This document shows positions 23,998-32,853 of a DNA stretch of 32,853 nucleotides, piece after piece. Source of the stretch: Nocardioides sp. (GTDB lineage Bacteria > Actinomycetota > Actinomycetes > Propionibacteriales > Nocardioidaceae); assembly GCF_004803405.1 (NCBI RefSeq), contig NZ_SSXI01000226.1, forward strand, positions 450-33,302. The letters run 5' to 3'. A model generated the notes under the pieces. That model saw nothing but the letters and a program-made list of their open reading frames with translations. It did no database searches and had not been told where the DNA came from. The translations under genes and the position numbers were made by a program. How positions within the stretch are numbered: the first letter of the stretch is position 1; each line of letters begins with the position of its first letter.

Positions 23998-25380
23998 TCA
24001 GCGACCCGTCACGAGGGCGCCGAGCTGGCTGAGCTTGCTCGCGCGATCGAGGCCGCGCTCCTCGCGGACGTCGGCAGTTCGATACAGCCGCTTCATGGCG
24101 TTGACGCCGATCCACCGCAAGGGTTCTGGTTCCCAGCGGCGGAGTGGCCGACCTACCCAGGGCAGCCGCGTCAGCCCGGTATCGGCGCCGGTCACGAGGT
24201 CGGTCAAGGTTCGACCAGCGAGGTTCGTCGTGCTCACACCACTGCCGACATACCCTCCCGCGCTGGCGATCCCCAGGGCCGGATCGAAATTGACCGAAGG
24301 AGTCCAGTCGCGCGGGATCGCCAGCACCCCGCACCACGAGTCGGCGATCGGCAGGTCGCGCAGCTGCGGAAACCAGTTCGTGACGGCCTCAAAGAGGTGC
24401 TCACGCGCCCGGTCGGTCGTCACACCTTCCTTGTCGAGCGACGATCCATATCCGTACTTGGGATTGATTCCTCGGGCACCCATCACAACTCGCCAGTCAG
24501 GAGTGAGCTGAGCGGCCGCGTAGGCATTCGCGCCGTCGGCGAGGAGTTCCGCCTCGATCCAACCGATCTGTTGCCGGAGCTCCACCGGGATCGGCTCGGT
24601 CACGATGACGGTCGACTGCATCGGGAAGACGTCACGCCTATGTCCGGGCAGCTCGACCAGATAGGCCTCGACCGCGCGGATGACGATCGGGGCCCGAACA
24701 GTCCCCTTTACCGTCACCACCCGGGAAGGCTCGATTCGCAGCGCCTCGGTGTTCTCGTGAACGCGGACTCCTCGCCGCCGTACGACGTCGAGGAGTTGCC
24801 GCACCATCTTCGCCGGCTGAACACGCGCGCCGTACTCGTTGTAGTAGCCGCCGAGAACGCCGTCGACAGCTACGCGCTCGGCCACCTCGTCTCCGGACAG
24901 CCAGCGGTAACCGGCATTGGCGCCCCACGTACACCGCTTCTCGTAGCTGGCGCGCACGCGGGCGAGCTGCGCCCGGTTCTGCGCGAACCGGATGATCCCG
25001 CCCTGGCGTTGATCTGCGTCGATGCCTTCGGCGCGACAGACCTCGAGCACCTCGTCGAACGTGTGGTTCATGGCGTGGTGCATCGAGACCACGCCGGCAC
25101 GGCCACCGCGGGCGGCGATGTCCTCGAACTTTCCGTCGAACTCGGAGCTGAGCCAGCCTGCATTGCGTCCCGACGCGCCGTACCCGGCCATGCGCTTCTC
25201 GACGACCGCGATCTCGGCGTCTGGTCGCGCCATGCTCAGGTAGTAGGCGGTCCACAACCCGGTGAGGCCGGCACCCACGATGCAGTAGTCGACGGCGCGA
25301 TCCCCCTCCAAGGCGTCGTCGGGACGTGCCCCCGCCTCGTAGAGCCAATACGACGGCACATCCTCGCGGCGCGTCCTCAT
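23998..25380 (-). CDS. FAD-dependent amine/amino-acid oxidoreductase (DadA/PuuB-like)
   Basis: D-amino acid oxidase-fold flavoprotein, 460 aa. FAD-binding motif VGAGLTGLWTAYYL starts at residue 35, with the family's GYGASGRNAGWLSSEF at about 60-75, a central substrate domain and the C-terminal GIASAGGYVGSGVSTTNLAG. Relatives oxidise gamma-glutamylputrescine, sarcosine or other secondary amines. The ATG at 25380 has AAGGAAGG upstream. It is transcribed away from the glycine-degradation operon, sharing the intergenic region. That invites, but does not prove, a link such as release of glycine from an N-substituted glycine. Confidence 0.88.
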   Translation of the reverse strand: MRTRREDVPSYWLYEAGARPDDALEGDRAVDYCIVGAGLTGLWTAYYLSMARPDAEIAVVEKRMAGYGASGRNAGWLSSEFDGKFEDIAARGGRAGVVSMHHAMNHTFDEVLEVCRAEGIDADQRQGGIIRFAQNRAQLARVRASYEKRCTWGANAGYRWLSGDEVAERVAVDGVLGGYYNEYGARVQPAKMVRQLLDVVRRRGVRVHENTEALRIEPSRVVTVKGTVRAPIVIRAVEAYLVELPGHRRDVFPMQSTVIVTEPIPVELRQQIGWIEAELLADGANAYAAAQLTPDWRVVMGARGINPKYGYGSSLDKEGVTTDRAREHLFEAVTNWFPQLRDLPIADSWCGVLAIPRDWTPSVNFDPALGIASAGGYVGSGVSTTNLAGRTLTDLVTGADTGLTRLPWVGRPLRRWEPEPLRWIGVNAMKRLYRTADVREERGLDRASKLSQLGALVTGR

Positions 25381-25439
25381 GCTGCTGCCTTCCTTGACGG
25401 GCGCGCGCATGCGACGCCGCATTGGTTCACTCCGCGTCC

Positions 25440-25470
25440 ATTATTGGGGCAAACGACGTCTCCGCGTCAA
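25440..25470 (-). promoter_or_regulatory. Possible promoter of the FAD oxidoreductase gene
   Basis: Minus strand TTGACG (25465-25470) and AATAAT (25440-25445) with a 19-bp spacer, about 60 bases before the start codon. The spacer is longer than ideal. Confidence 0.35.
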
Positions 25471-25556
25471 CGAAAGCTCCATGACGTGGACGTGCCTGGA
25501 CTCGGACCGGCAGCTCGCCCGCCGCGTCCCCCTTCACTCCAACCTTCTAGGGCGCC

Positions 25557-25585
25557 TTGACGAACTCGTAGACTTAAGGTCTACT
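25557..25585 (+). promoter_or_regulatory. Promoter of the gcv operon with embedded palindrome
   Basis: TTGACG (25557-25562), 17-bp spacer, TCTACT (25580-25585). GTAGAC-TTAAG-GTCTAC (25568-25584) fills the spacer and overlaps the -10. Transcription would begin near 25592, just ahead of the riboswitch. The palindrome may bind a repressor, giving a second control layer. Confidence 0.6.
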
Positions 25586-25611
25586 TTCCGTCCATAAAAG
25601 AACATGCCGAC

Positions 25612-25800
25612 GACCCCTGGCGGGAGAGTCGAGCCGCTCAGCTCGACGCCGAAGGAGCAACTCTCCCCACGAATCTCTCAGGCCCCGCACCGCTTGGGTG
25701 AGGCAACTCTGGAAAGACAGGACGCGAATCGCCCTGCACCCAAGGTGCAAGCCGCCCACGGACGGCGAAGCTCTCAGGTACCGATGACAGAGGGGGAGGC
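25612..25800 (+). ncRNA. Tandem glycine riboswitch
   Basis: Two glycine aptamers in series lie in the gcvP leader. The first has the conserved elements GGCGGGAGAG, CGCCGAAGGAGCAA and AATCTCTCAGGC, followed by GCAACTCTGGAAAGAC. The second has the shorter core GACGGCGAAGCTCTCAGGTA and closes with GACAGAGGGGGA. These match the glycine riboswitch consensus. The 3' strand AGGGGG (25791-25796) can pair instead with CCCCCT (25839-25844), enclosing a GGCGCC hairpin (25807-25812/25821-25826) and the AGGAGG ribosome site (25833-25838). That suggests glycine binding frees the start of gcvP for translation. Confidence 0.92.
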
Positions 25801-25847
25801 CGATTCGGCGCCGCCATCGTGGCGCCCCAATCAGGAGGCCCCCTGTC

Positions 25848-28718
25848 GTGTCCACGACCTTCTCGTACGCTCGCACCTTCGCCGACCGCCATATCGGCAC
25901 CACCGCAGCCGAGCAGGCGACAATGCTCGCTGCCCTTGGGTTCGCCCGGCTCGACGACCTGATGGACGCCGCCGTGCCGGCCTCGATCCGGACCGATATG
26001 GACCTGGCGCTGCCTGCCCCGGTCGACGAAGTGCGTGCCGCTGCCGAGCTAGCCGGACTGGCCGCGCGCAACACCGTCGCCGTCCCCATGATCGGCTTGG
26101 GCTACCACCCCACCGTGACGCCAGCCGTGATTCGCCGCAACGTGCTAGAGAGCCCCGCCTGGTACACGGCCTACACGCCGTACCAGCCGGAGATCAGCCA
26201 GGGACGTCTCGAGGCGCTCCTCAACTTCCAGACCCTCGTCGGAGATCTGACCGGCTTGCCGACGGCGAACGCTTCACTCCTGGACGAGGCGACCGCCGTC
26301 GCCGAGGCCGTCATGGTCATGCGGCGCGCGACGCGGTCCACGTCGAACCGCATCCTCGTGGACGCGGACTCGCTTCCGCAGACCATCGAGGTGGTAGGCA
26401 CCCGGGCCGAGGCAGTGGGCATCGTCGTCGAGCTCGTCGATCTCGACGACGGGCTCCCCGACGGGCCGTACTTCGGCCTGGTCGCGTCCTACCCGGGTTG
26501 CTCGGGCGAGATCCGTGATGTCGGCGGCCTCATCGCGACGGCTCACGAGAACGGGGCGATGGTGACAGTGTCCGCCGACCCGCTGGCCCTCACGTTACTC
26601 GTGTCGCCAGGCGAGCTCGGGGCCGACATCGTCGTCGGGTCGATGCAGCGGTTCGGCGTTCCTCTCTTCTACGGCGGTCCGCACGCGGGCTATATAGCGG
26701 TGTCCAGCGGGCTTGAGCGACACCTACCCGGTCGCCTGGTCGGTGTCTCGGTCGACTCGGCCGGTCGTCCGGCCTACCGGCTTTCACTGCAGACCCGCGA
26801 GCAGCACATCCGACGGAACCGCGCTACCTCAAACATCTGCACCGCGCAGGTTCTGCTCGCCGTAGTCGCTTCGATGTACGCGGTTTACCATGGCCCGGAC
26901 GGGCTCCGGGCGATCGCCGAACGCGTGCACGGCCACGCTGCCGCCGTCGCCGCCGGTCTCCGCGCCCGAGGCCATCAGGTCCTGACCCAACACTACTTCG
27001 ACACCCTGGTTGTCCTTGTGCCCGGCCGGGCGGACGACGTGCTACGTGCGGCGACGGCCGCCGGTCTGAGGCTCCGACCGGTTGACGAGGACCGCGTCGG
27101 CATCAGCACGTCCGAAGTCACAACACCCGAGCACGTCGAGCTGGTCGTCGCAGCCTTCGGCGAGGGTATGTGTGACGCCGCTCGCGGTGAACAGCCGATC
27201 CCCGCTTCTCTTCGGCGCCGAAGCGACTATCTGACCCACCCGGTCTTCCGCAGCCATCACTCGGAAACCGCCATGCTTCGCTACCTGCGTCGGCTGTCGG
27301 ACCGGGACTTCGCCCTCGACCGCGGGATGATCCCACTCGGGTCATGCACGATGAAGCTGAACGCGACGACCGAGATGGAGGCGATCTCGCTTCCAGGGTT
27401 CGCCGACCTCCATCCCTTCGCCCCGGCGGCGGACGCGGCCGGCTACGCAGAGCTCATCGATCAGTTGGAAGCCTGGCTCGCCGAAGTCACCGGCTACGCG
27501 CGGGTCTCCTTCCAGCCGAACGCCGGCTCACAAGGAGAGCTCGCGGGGCTCCTCGCGGTGCGGGCCTACCACCGCGCCATCGGTGAACCGCATCGGGACG
27601 TCTGCCTGATCCCGGCGAGCGCCCACGGCACTAACGCGGCCTCGGCCGTGCTGGCCGGCATGCGCGTCGTCGTCGTCGCGTCGGCGGAGGACGGCACCGT
27701 AGATCTCGAGGACTTCGAGGCGAAGTGCCTCCAGCATGCAGACTCGCTCGCCGCGGCGATGGTGACGTACCCATCGACGCACGGGGTCTACGAAGAAGGC
27801 ATCACCACCCTGTGCGAGCTGGTCCACCGACACGGGGGTCAGGTGTACATCGACGGCGCCAACCTGAACGCGCTGCTCGGGGTAGCCAAGCCCGGGACCT
27901 TCGGCGGCGACGTCTCGCATCTGAACCTGCACAAGACCTTCTGCATCCCTCACGGCGGTGGCGGACCCGGCGTCGGCCCCGTGGCTGTCGCCACGCACCT
28001 CGCGCCGTACCTCCCGTCACACCCGCTGCATCCCAACCCGTCTCAACGGGAGGGCCTCGGGCCGGTCAGCGCGGCTCCCTTCGGCTCTGCGGGCATCCTG
28101 CCGATCTCGTGGGCCTTCGTCCGGATGATGGGCGGTGCCGGTCTGACAGCGGCAACCCGCTCCGCCGTGCTGAGCGCGAACTACGTCGCCAGCCGACTCA
28201 GCGACCACTTTCCCGTCCTGTACAGAGGCCAGGGCGGCCTCGTCGCCCACGAGTGCATCCTCGATCTCCGGGAGATCACGCTCCGGACCGGCGTCACCGT
28301 CGACGACGTCGCGAAACGCCTCGTCGACTACGGGTTCCACGCTCCGACGATGAGCTTCCCCGTGCCAGGCACCTTGATGGTCGAGCCCACGGAGAGCGAG
28401 AACCTCGCCGAGCTCGACCGCTTCGTCGAAGCGATGATCGCGATCCGGGCCGAGATCGGTGAGATCGAGTCCGGTGCGGTGGCCGTGGAGGCGAGTGCGC
28501 TCCGGCATGCGCCGCACACCTCTGCTGTCCTCGTCGATGACCAGTGGGATCAGGCGTACTCCCGCTCGAAGGGCCTCTTCCCGTCGGGAATCACTGCCGA
28601 CAAGTACTGGCCGGCGGTCGGCCGGATCGATCAGGCATACGGCGACCGGCACCTGGTCTGCTCCTGCCCGCCGCCCGACGCTTACGCAACCGAGAACCCG
28701 GAAGGTGTCCCCGCATGA
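25848..28718 (+). CDS. gcvP: Glycine dehydrogenase (decarboxylating), P-protein
   Basis: PLP enzyme that decarboxylates glycine and passes the aminomethyl group to the lipoyl arm of GcvH. Single-chain form of 956 aa, the normal length, with the N-terminal domain ([22 protein letters not shown]) and C-terminal domain. The PLP lysine is Lys696 in [19 protein letters not shown]. The start is GTG at 25848 with AGGAGG nine bases upstream, inside the riboswitch expression platform. Its stop overlaps the gcvT start (ATGA). Confidence 0.97.
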   Translation: MSTTFSYARTFADRHIGTTAAEQATMLAALGFARLDDLMDAAVPASIRTDMDLALPAPVDEVRAAAELAGLAARNTVAVPMIGLGYHPTVTPAVIRRNVLESPAWYTAYTPYQPEISQGRLEALLNFQTLVGDLTGLPTANASLLDEATAVAEAVMVMRRATRSTSNRILVDADSLPQTIEVVGTRAEAVGIVVELVDLDDGLPDGPYFGLVASYPGCSGEIRDVGGLIATAHENGAMVTVSADPLALTLLVSPGELGADIVVGSMQRFGVPLFYGGPHAGYIAVSSGLERHLPGRLVGVSVDSAGRPAYRLSLQTREQHIRRNRATSNICTAQVLLAVVASMYAVYHGPDGLRAIAERVHGHAAAVAAGLRARGHQVLTQHYFDTLVVLVPGRADDVLRAATAAGLRLRPVDEDRVGISTSEVTTPEHVELVVAAFGEGMCDAARGEQPIPASLRRRSDYLTHPVFRSHHSETAMLRYLRRLSDRDFALDRGMIPLGSCTMKLNATTEMEAISLPGFADLHPFAPAADAAGYAELIDQLEAWLAEVTGYARVSFQPNAGSQGELAGLLAVRAYHRAIGEPHRDVCLIPASAHGTNAASAVLAGMRVVVVASAEDGTVDLEDFEAKCLQHADSLAAAMVTYPSTHGVYEEGITTLCELVHRHGGQVYIDGANLNALLGVAKPGTFGGDVSHLNLHKTFCIPHGGGGPGVGPVAVATHLAPYLPSHPLHPNPSQREGLGPVSAAPFGSAGILPISWAFVRMMGGAGLTAATRSAVLSANYVASRLSDHFPVLYRGQGGLVAHECILDLREITLRTGVTVDDVAKRLVDYGFHAPTMSFPVPGTLMVEPTESENLAELDRFVEAMIAIRAEIGEIESGAVAVEASALRHAPHTSAVLVDDQWDQAYSRSKGLFPSGITADKYWPAVGRIDQAYGDRHLVCSCPPPDAYATENPEGVPA

Positions 28719-29827
28719 CCGTCCAGACGTCCAAGCTCACCGCCCTGTATGACATCCACCGTGCGCTCGGCGCAACCTTCATGGACTTCGCGGGGTGGGC
28801 GATGCCGTTGCGGTACGACTCCGAGATCGCAGAGCACACCGCCGTTCGCACCACGGCGGGGCTTTTCGACCTGAGCCACATGGGCGAGATTGAGGTGACC
28901 GGTCGCGAGTCGGGTCGCGCGCTCGACTTCGCCCTGGTCGGCAGGCCTTCCAGGATCGCGTCGGGTCGTGCGCGTTACACGATGATTTGTGACGTTGACG
29001 GGGGAATCATCGATGACCTTGTTGTCTACCGACTGGGTGACGAGCGCTACCTCGTCGTCGCGAACGCGAGCAACGCCACCGCGGTCGCGCGCGAGCTCCG
29101 CGAACGCGCCCGCGGCTTCGAAGCCGATGTCGACGACGCCTCCGAGCGGTGGTCCCTGATCGCCGTGCAAGGCCCCCGCGCAGCGGCGATCGCCGCCGAG
29201 ATCGCGCCCCTTGAAGTCGTGAGCCTTCCCTATTATGCGATCACCAAGACGGTGCTCGCTTCCCGCGACGTGCTGATCGCTCGGACCGGCTACACAGGTG
29301 AGGACGGGTTCGAGGTCTACTGTCACCCCGACGACGCCGCGGGTGTCTGGAACTCGCTCGCGGCGGCTGGAAAGCGCCACGACCTCAGGCCGGCCGGTCT
29401 GGCGTGTCGCGACACCCTGCGGCTCGAGGCAGGAATGCCGCTCTACGGCCAGGAGCTCGACCGCACACTCACCCCGTTCGACGCCGGCCTCGGACGAGTT
29501 GTCACGTTCGACAAGGAGGGCGGCTTCGTCGGGGACCAGGCCATCCTGGATCGCCGTGACCAAGGCTCGGAGCGCACCCTCGTCGGGCTAGTCACGGGGA
29601 GCCGACGAACCCCTCGGCACGGGCACACCGTCGTCGACCCCAGCTCCGGCGAGCCGGTCGGCTGGGTGACCAGCGGTGCCCCCTCCCCCACGCTCGGGCA
29701 CCCGATCGCGATGGCCTACGTCGACCCCAGCCGGTCCATGGCCGGGACGCCTCTGAAGGTCGAGGTGCGGGGCTCCGACGTCGACGTCCAAGTCGTCGAG
29801 CTGCCGTTCTACCGCCGCCGCCACTGA
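28715..29827 (+). CDS. gcvT: Aminomethyltransferase, T-protein of the glycine cleavage system
   Basis: Transfers the methylene from aminomethyl-lipoyl-GcvH to tetrahydrofolate, releasing ammonia. At 370 aa it is full length, with [13 protein letters not shown], the folate-site acid in [27 protein letters not shown] and [20 protein letters not shown]. The ATG at 28715 overlaps the gcvP stop by four bases; the frame extends upstream only through gcvP sequence. Confidence 0.96.
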   Translation: MTVQTSKLTALYDIHRALGATFMDFAGWAMPLRYDSEIAEHTAVRTTAGLFDLSHMGEIEVTGRESGRALDFALVGRPSRIASGRARYTMICDVDGGIIDDLVVYRLGDERYLVVANASNATAVARELRERARGFEADVDDASERWSLIAVQGPRAAAIAAEIAPLEVVSLPYYAITKTVLASRDVLIARTGYTGEDGFEVYCHPDDAAGVWNSLAAAGKRHDLRPAGLACRDTLRLEAGMPLYGQELDRTLTPFDAGLGRVVTFDKEGGFVGDQAILDRRDQGSERTLVGLVTGSRRTPRHGHTVVDPSSGEPVGWVTSGAPSPTLGHPIAMAYVDPSRSMAGTPLKVEVRGSDVDVQVVELPFYRRRH

Positions 29828-29856
29828 CCACACCCACCCCTACGAAGGAGCACGTC

Positions 29857-30231
29857 ATGACAGTTCCGTCCCACCTTCAGTACACAGCGCAGCACGAGTG
29901 GGTCGCCCTCGAGGGTGACATCGCGACCGTCGGCATCACCGAGTACGCCGCTGAGGCCCTCGGCGACGTCGTCTACGTCGATCTGCCCGACGTCGGCGCC
30001 TCGGTCACCGCCGGTAACACCTGCGGGGAGGTCGAGTCGACCAAGTCGGTCAGCGACCTGTTCGCGCCTGTGGAAGGCGAGGTCGTCGAGATCAACCAGG
30101 GCCTGGTCGACGACTCGAGCGCGGTGAACCTGGCGCCCTACGAGGCGGGCTGGCTCTTCCGCGTCCGTGTCTCCGGCATCCCCGACCTCTTGAGTGCCGA
30201 CGAGTACTCAAGCTTGATCTCGGGCAGCTGA
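29857..30231 (+). CDS. gcvH: Glycine cleavage system H-protein
   Basis: Lipoyl carrier protein, 124 aa. The lipoylation site is Lys63 in [16 protein letters not shown], with the usual [20 protein letters not shown] ahead of it. AAGGAG precedes the ATG. It shuttles the aminomethyl group between GcvP, GcvT and the lipoamide dehydrogenase, the last of which is not encoded here. Confidence 0.97.
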   Translation: MTVPSHLQYTAQHEWVALEGDIATVGITEYAAEALGDVVYVDLPDVGASVTAGNTCGEVESTKSVSDLFAPVEGEVVEINQGLVDDSSAVNLAPYEAGWLFRVRVSGIPDLLSADEYSSLISGS

Positions 30232-30232
30232 C

Positions 30233-31504
30233 GTGGAGATGTTGCACGCACCTCTTGCCGACATCGACCCGCAGGTCCACGGGGCAATCGGCGCCGAGCT
30301 GCGCCGCCAGCAGACCACCCTCGAGATGATCGCGAGTGAGAACTTCGCGCCTCTCGCCGTGATGGAGGCCCAAGGCTCCGTCCTCACCAACAAGTACGCC
30401 GAGGGGTACCCGGGCCGGCGCTACTACGGGGGATGCGAGCACGTCGACGTCGTCGAGCAGCTGGCGATCGACCGCGTGACGTCGCTGTTCGGCGCCGCCT
30501 ACGCGAACGTCCAGCCCCACTCGGGGGCCCAGGCCAACGCGGCGGTGATGTTCGCGCTCCTCGAGCACGGCGACACCATCCTCGGCCTCGATCTCCCGCA
30601 CGGCGGGCACCTCACCCACGGCATGCGGCTCAACTACAGCGGCAAGCAGTACCGCGTCGAGGCCTACCACGTCCGCCCGGACGACTTCCGCGTGGACATG
30701 GCGGAGGTCGAGCGGCTCGCGGAGGATCACCGGCCCACGCTGATCATCGCCGGCTGGTCGGCCTATCCGGCGCACCTCGACTTCGCCGAGTTCCGGCGTA
30801 TCGCCGATCGTGTCGGCGCCTACCTGATGGTCGATATGGCGCACTTCGCCGGCCTAGTTGCCGCCGGGCTGCATCCCAACCCGACGCCGTTCGCCGACGT
30901 GGTGACCACCACGACCCACAAGACCCTCGGCGGTCCCCGCGGCGGGGTGATCCTGACCAACGACCCCGACCTGGCCAAGAAGTTCAACTCCGCCGTGTTC
31001 CCCGGCCTTCAAGGTGGTCCGCTGGAGCACGTTATCGCCGCGAAGGCGGTCTCCTTCCGCGTCGCAGCGAGCGATGACTTCCGCGAGCGGCAGCAGCGAA
31101 CGCTCGAGGGCGCTCGCATCGTGGCCGACCGCCTGCTCGGCGAGGACGTGCGCTCGGCTGGGATCTCAGTGCTTACCGGCGGCACCCAGGTGCACCTCGT
31201 CCTGGTCGACCTGCGGGAGTCGGAGCTCGACGGCCGCACCGCTGAGGACAGGCTTCACAAGATCGGTATCACCGTAAACCGTAACGCCGTGCCGTTCGAT
31301 CCACGCCCGCCGATGGTGTCCTCCGGACTGCGGATCGGCACAGCGGCCCTGGCCACTCGCGGGTTTGGTGCAGACGAGTTCGTCGAGGTGGCGGAGATCA
31401 TCGCGCGCACCCTCGTCCAGGCGGCCGACAACAACTCGGACGCAGAGCTCTCCGCACGGGTGACCGCCCTGGCACAGCGCTTTCCCATCTACGAAGGGCG
31501 CTGA
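30233..31504 (+). CDS. glyA: Serine hydroxymethyltransferase
   Basis: PLP enzyme that combines glycine with methylene-tetrahydrofolate to make serine. 423 aa, with [18 protein letters not shown], the PLP lysine Lys230 in [14 protein letters not shown], and [12 protein letters not shown]. The GTG at 30233, one base after the gcvH stop, or the ATG two codons later could be the start; neither has a good ribosome site, so coupling is likely. In this operon it uses the one-carbon unit made by GcvPTH, so two glycines give one serine. A separate housekeeping copy probably exists elsewhere. Confidence 0.96.
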   Translation: MEMLHAPLADIDPQVHGAIGAELRRQQTTLEMIASENFAPLAVMEAQGSVLTNKYAEGYPGRRYYGGCEHVDVVEQLAIDRVTSLFGAAYANVQPHSGAQANAAVMFALLEHGDTILGLDLPHGGHLTHGMRLNYSGKQYRVEAYHVRPDDFRVDMAEVERLAEDHRPTLIIAGWSAYPAHLDFAEFRRIADRVGAYLMVDMAHFAGLVAAGLHPNPTPFADVVTTTTHKTLGGPRGGVILTNDPDLAKKFNSAVFPGLQGGPLEHVIAAKAVSFRVAASDDFRERQQRTLEGARIVADRLLGEDVRSAGISVLTGGTQVHLVLVDLRESELDGRTAEDRLHKIGITVNRNAVPFDPRPPMVSSGLRIGTAALATRGFGADEFVEVAEIIARTLVQAADNNSDAELSARVTALAQRFPIYEGR

Positions 31505-31505
31505 C

Positions 31506-32459
31506 ATGTCGACGTCGTCGGTCGTCGCACCCGAGGGCCGGAAGCTGCTCCGGCTCGAAGTCCGCAACGCCGAGACCCCCATCGAGCGGAAGCCGGAGTG
31601 GATCAAGACCCGGGCCACGATGGGCCCGGCGTACAAGGAGCTGCAGAACCTCGTCAAGGGCGAGGGTCTGCACACCGTCTGCCAGGAAGCCGGCTGCCCC
31701 AACATCTTCGAGTGCTGGGAGGACCGCGAGGCCACGTTCCTCATCGGTGGCGACCAGTGCACCCGGCGGTGCGACTTCTGCCAGATCGACACCGGCAAGC
31801 CCGAGCCGCTGGACCGTGACGAGCCGCGCCGCGTGGCGGAGTCGGTCCAGAAGATGCAGCTGCGCTACGCCACCATCACCGGCGTCGCCCGAGACGACCT
31901 CGAGGACGGCGGCGCCTGGCTGTACGCCGAGACCGTGCGCGCCATCCACGAGCTCACCGCCAACAACGAGCAGGGCGCCACCGGGGTCGAGAACCTCATT
32001 CCCGACTTCAACGGCAAGCCCGACCTGTTGCGCGAGGTGTTCGAGTCGCGCCCCGAGGTGCTCGCCCACAACGTCGAGACCGTGCCGCGGATCTTCAAGC
32101 GGATCCGTCCCGCGTTCCGCTACGACCGCTCCCTGGACGTGATCACCCAGGCCCGCGACTTCGGCCTGGTCACCAAGTCCAACCTGATCCTCGGCATGGG
32201 CGAGACCCGCGAGGAGGTCAGCCAGGCGCTGCGCGACCTGCACGACGCCGGCTGCGAGCTGATCACGATCACCCAGTACCTCCGCCCGTCGCTGCGCCAT
32301 CACCCGGTCGAGCGGTGGGTGAAGCCCGAGGAGTTCGTCGAGCTCAAGGACGAGGCCGACCAGATCGGCTTCTCGGGAGTCATGTCCGGCCCGCTGGTCC
32401 GCTCGTCCTACCGCGCCGGCCGGCTATACCGTCAGGCCGTTGAGGTTCGGAGCAGCTGA
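31506..32459 (+). CDS. lipA: Lipoyl synthase
   Basis: Radical-SAM enzyme that inserts two sulfurs into the octanoyl chain on GcvH and 2-oxoacid dehydrogenases. 317 aa; auxiliary cluster cysteines Cys59, Cys64 and Cys70 ([12 protein letters not shown]), radical-SAM cysteines Cys85, Cys89 and Cys92 (CTRRCDFC), and the C-terminal RSSY serine that ligates the auxiliary cluster. It starts one base after the glyA stop. In most actinomycetes lipA lies beside lipB; here it rides in the glycine operon, presumably to lipoylate the extra GcvH made when glycine is high. Confidence 0.97.
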   Translation: MSTSSVVAPEGRKLLRLEVRNAETPIERKPEWIKTRATMGPAYKELQNLVKGEGLHTVCQEAGCPNIFECWEDREATFLIGGDQCTRRCDFCQIDTGKPEPLDRDEPRRVAESVQKMQLRYATITGVARDDLEDGGAWLYAETVRAIHELTANNEQGATGVENLIPDFNGKPDLLREVFESRPEVLAHNVETVPRIFKRIRPAFRYDRSLDVITQARDFGLVTKSNLILGMGETREEVSQALRDLHDAGCELITITQYLRPSLRHHPVERWVKPEEFVELKDEADQIGFSGVMSGPLVRSSYRAGRLYRQAVEVRSS

Positions 32460-32853
32460 TGGCCCTCAGCGTCTTCGACCTCTACTCGATCGGCATCGGG
32501 CCGTCGTCGTCACACACGGTTGGCCCGATGCGCGCGGCCAAGATCTTCGTCGATGGTCTCGTGGCAGACGGGGTGCTGGACCGCACTGTCCGAGTCCGCG
32601 CCGAGCTCTTCGGCTCGCTCGGCGCAACCGGCCACGGCCACGGCTCTGAGAAGGCGGTCGTTCTTGGGCTCGAGGGCGAGGAACCGGCCACCGTCGACAC
32701 CGCGACCGCGGACCATCGGCTCGACCAAGCGACCTCGGCGCGGATGATCAAGCTTGCGGGCAGGCACCCAATCACGTTCGATCCCCCCAGGGACTTGATT
32801 CTCCACCGCCGCAAGTCCCTGCCCGCCCATCCCAACGGGATGACCTTCACCGC
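32459..32853 (+). CDS. sdaA: L-serine ammonia-lyase (iron-sulfur type), 3' end outside window
   Basis: N-terminal 131 residues of the 4Fe-4S L-serine dehydratase, which turns serine into pyruvate and ammonia. The opening LSVFDLYSIGIGPSSSHTVG, then PMRAA, is the beta-domain signature, followed by LFGSLGATGHGHGSEKAVVL and SLPAHPNGM. The ATG at 32459 shares one base with the lipA stop (TGATG). The gene runs off the window. It completes a glycine to serine to pyruvate route in one operon. Confidence 0.95.
   Translation, partial: MALSVFDLYSIGIGPSSSHTVGPMRAAKIFVDGLVADGVLDRTVRVRAELFGSLGATGHGHGSEKAVVLGLEGEEPATVDTATADHRLDQATSARMIKLAGRHPITFDPPRDLILHRRKSLPAHPNGMTFT

Noticed and set aside
1..32853. CRISPR arrays, tRNA or rRNA genes, integrases and transposases.
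   Set aside because: Looked for by eye; no regularly spaced repeats, no tRNA-like cloverleaf and no mobile-element protein motifs were seen.

Overview
The window is GC-rich DNA with the codon habits of an actinomycete (Actinomycetota): strong G/C at third positions, many GTG starts, and TGATG or ATGA gene overlaps. No rRNA, tRNA, CRISPR array or intact mobile element was seen. Genus cannot be fixed from the sequence alone.

Layout. (1) 1-1.7 kb: the 3' part of a large LuxR-type (LAL/MalT-like) regulator. (2) 1.9-4.2 kb: zwf (glucose-6-phosphate dehydrogenase), followed by a patch of decayed genes, including an aldehyde dehydrogenase reduced to its two ends. (3) 4.1-7.2 kb: an NAD-type aldehyde dehydrogenase and a GMC flavoprotein alcohol oxidase/dehydrogenase. 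(4) 7.4-15.9 kb: a tightly packed minus-strand operon with a divergent IclR regulator. It encodes a MatC-like dicarboxylate carrier, two class III CoA-transferase subunits, an enoyl-CoA hydratase, a DUF35 zinc/OB protein, a thiolase, a catalytically dead SDR and a normal SDR. This matches, piece by piece, the beta-oxidation module for benzylsuccinate (BbsEF, H, AB, CD), but with no glycyl-radical benzylsuccinate synthase and no acyl-CoA dehydrogenase (BbsG) nearby. I read it as a pathway that imports a 2-substituted succinate (or itaconate-like) diacid and splits it into an acyl-CoA plus succinyl-CoA.

(5) 16.0-23.4 kb: a second minus-strand operon under an XRE-cupin regulator. It holds an HpaB-type flavin monooxygenase, flavin reductase, nitrilase-superfamily amidase, DUF3830 protein, SDR, C45/AAT-like N-terminal-nucleophile hydrolase, polysaccharide-deacetylase/PuuE-like hydrolase and a broken SDR. 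The set suggests oxidative opening of an N-containing compound followed by C-N bond hydrolysis; the substrate is unknown. (6) 23.5-25.4 kb: a SnoaL-like protein and a DadA/PuuB-like FAD amine oxidase. (7) 25.6 kb to the end: a divergent plus-strand operon behind a tandem glycine riboswitch, gcvP-gcvT-gcvH-glyA-lipA-sdaA. It converts glycine to serine and then pyruvate and supplies the lipoyl cofactor for GcvH.

Intergenic DNA is unusually informative. There are perfect palindromes in the IclR divergent region, a 15-bp-arm palindrome sitting on a near-consensus promoter for the XRE-cupin gene, a palindrome inside the gcv promoter, and strong hairpins at 7.2 and 18.9 kb.
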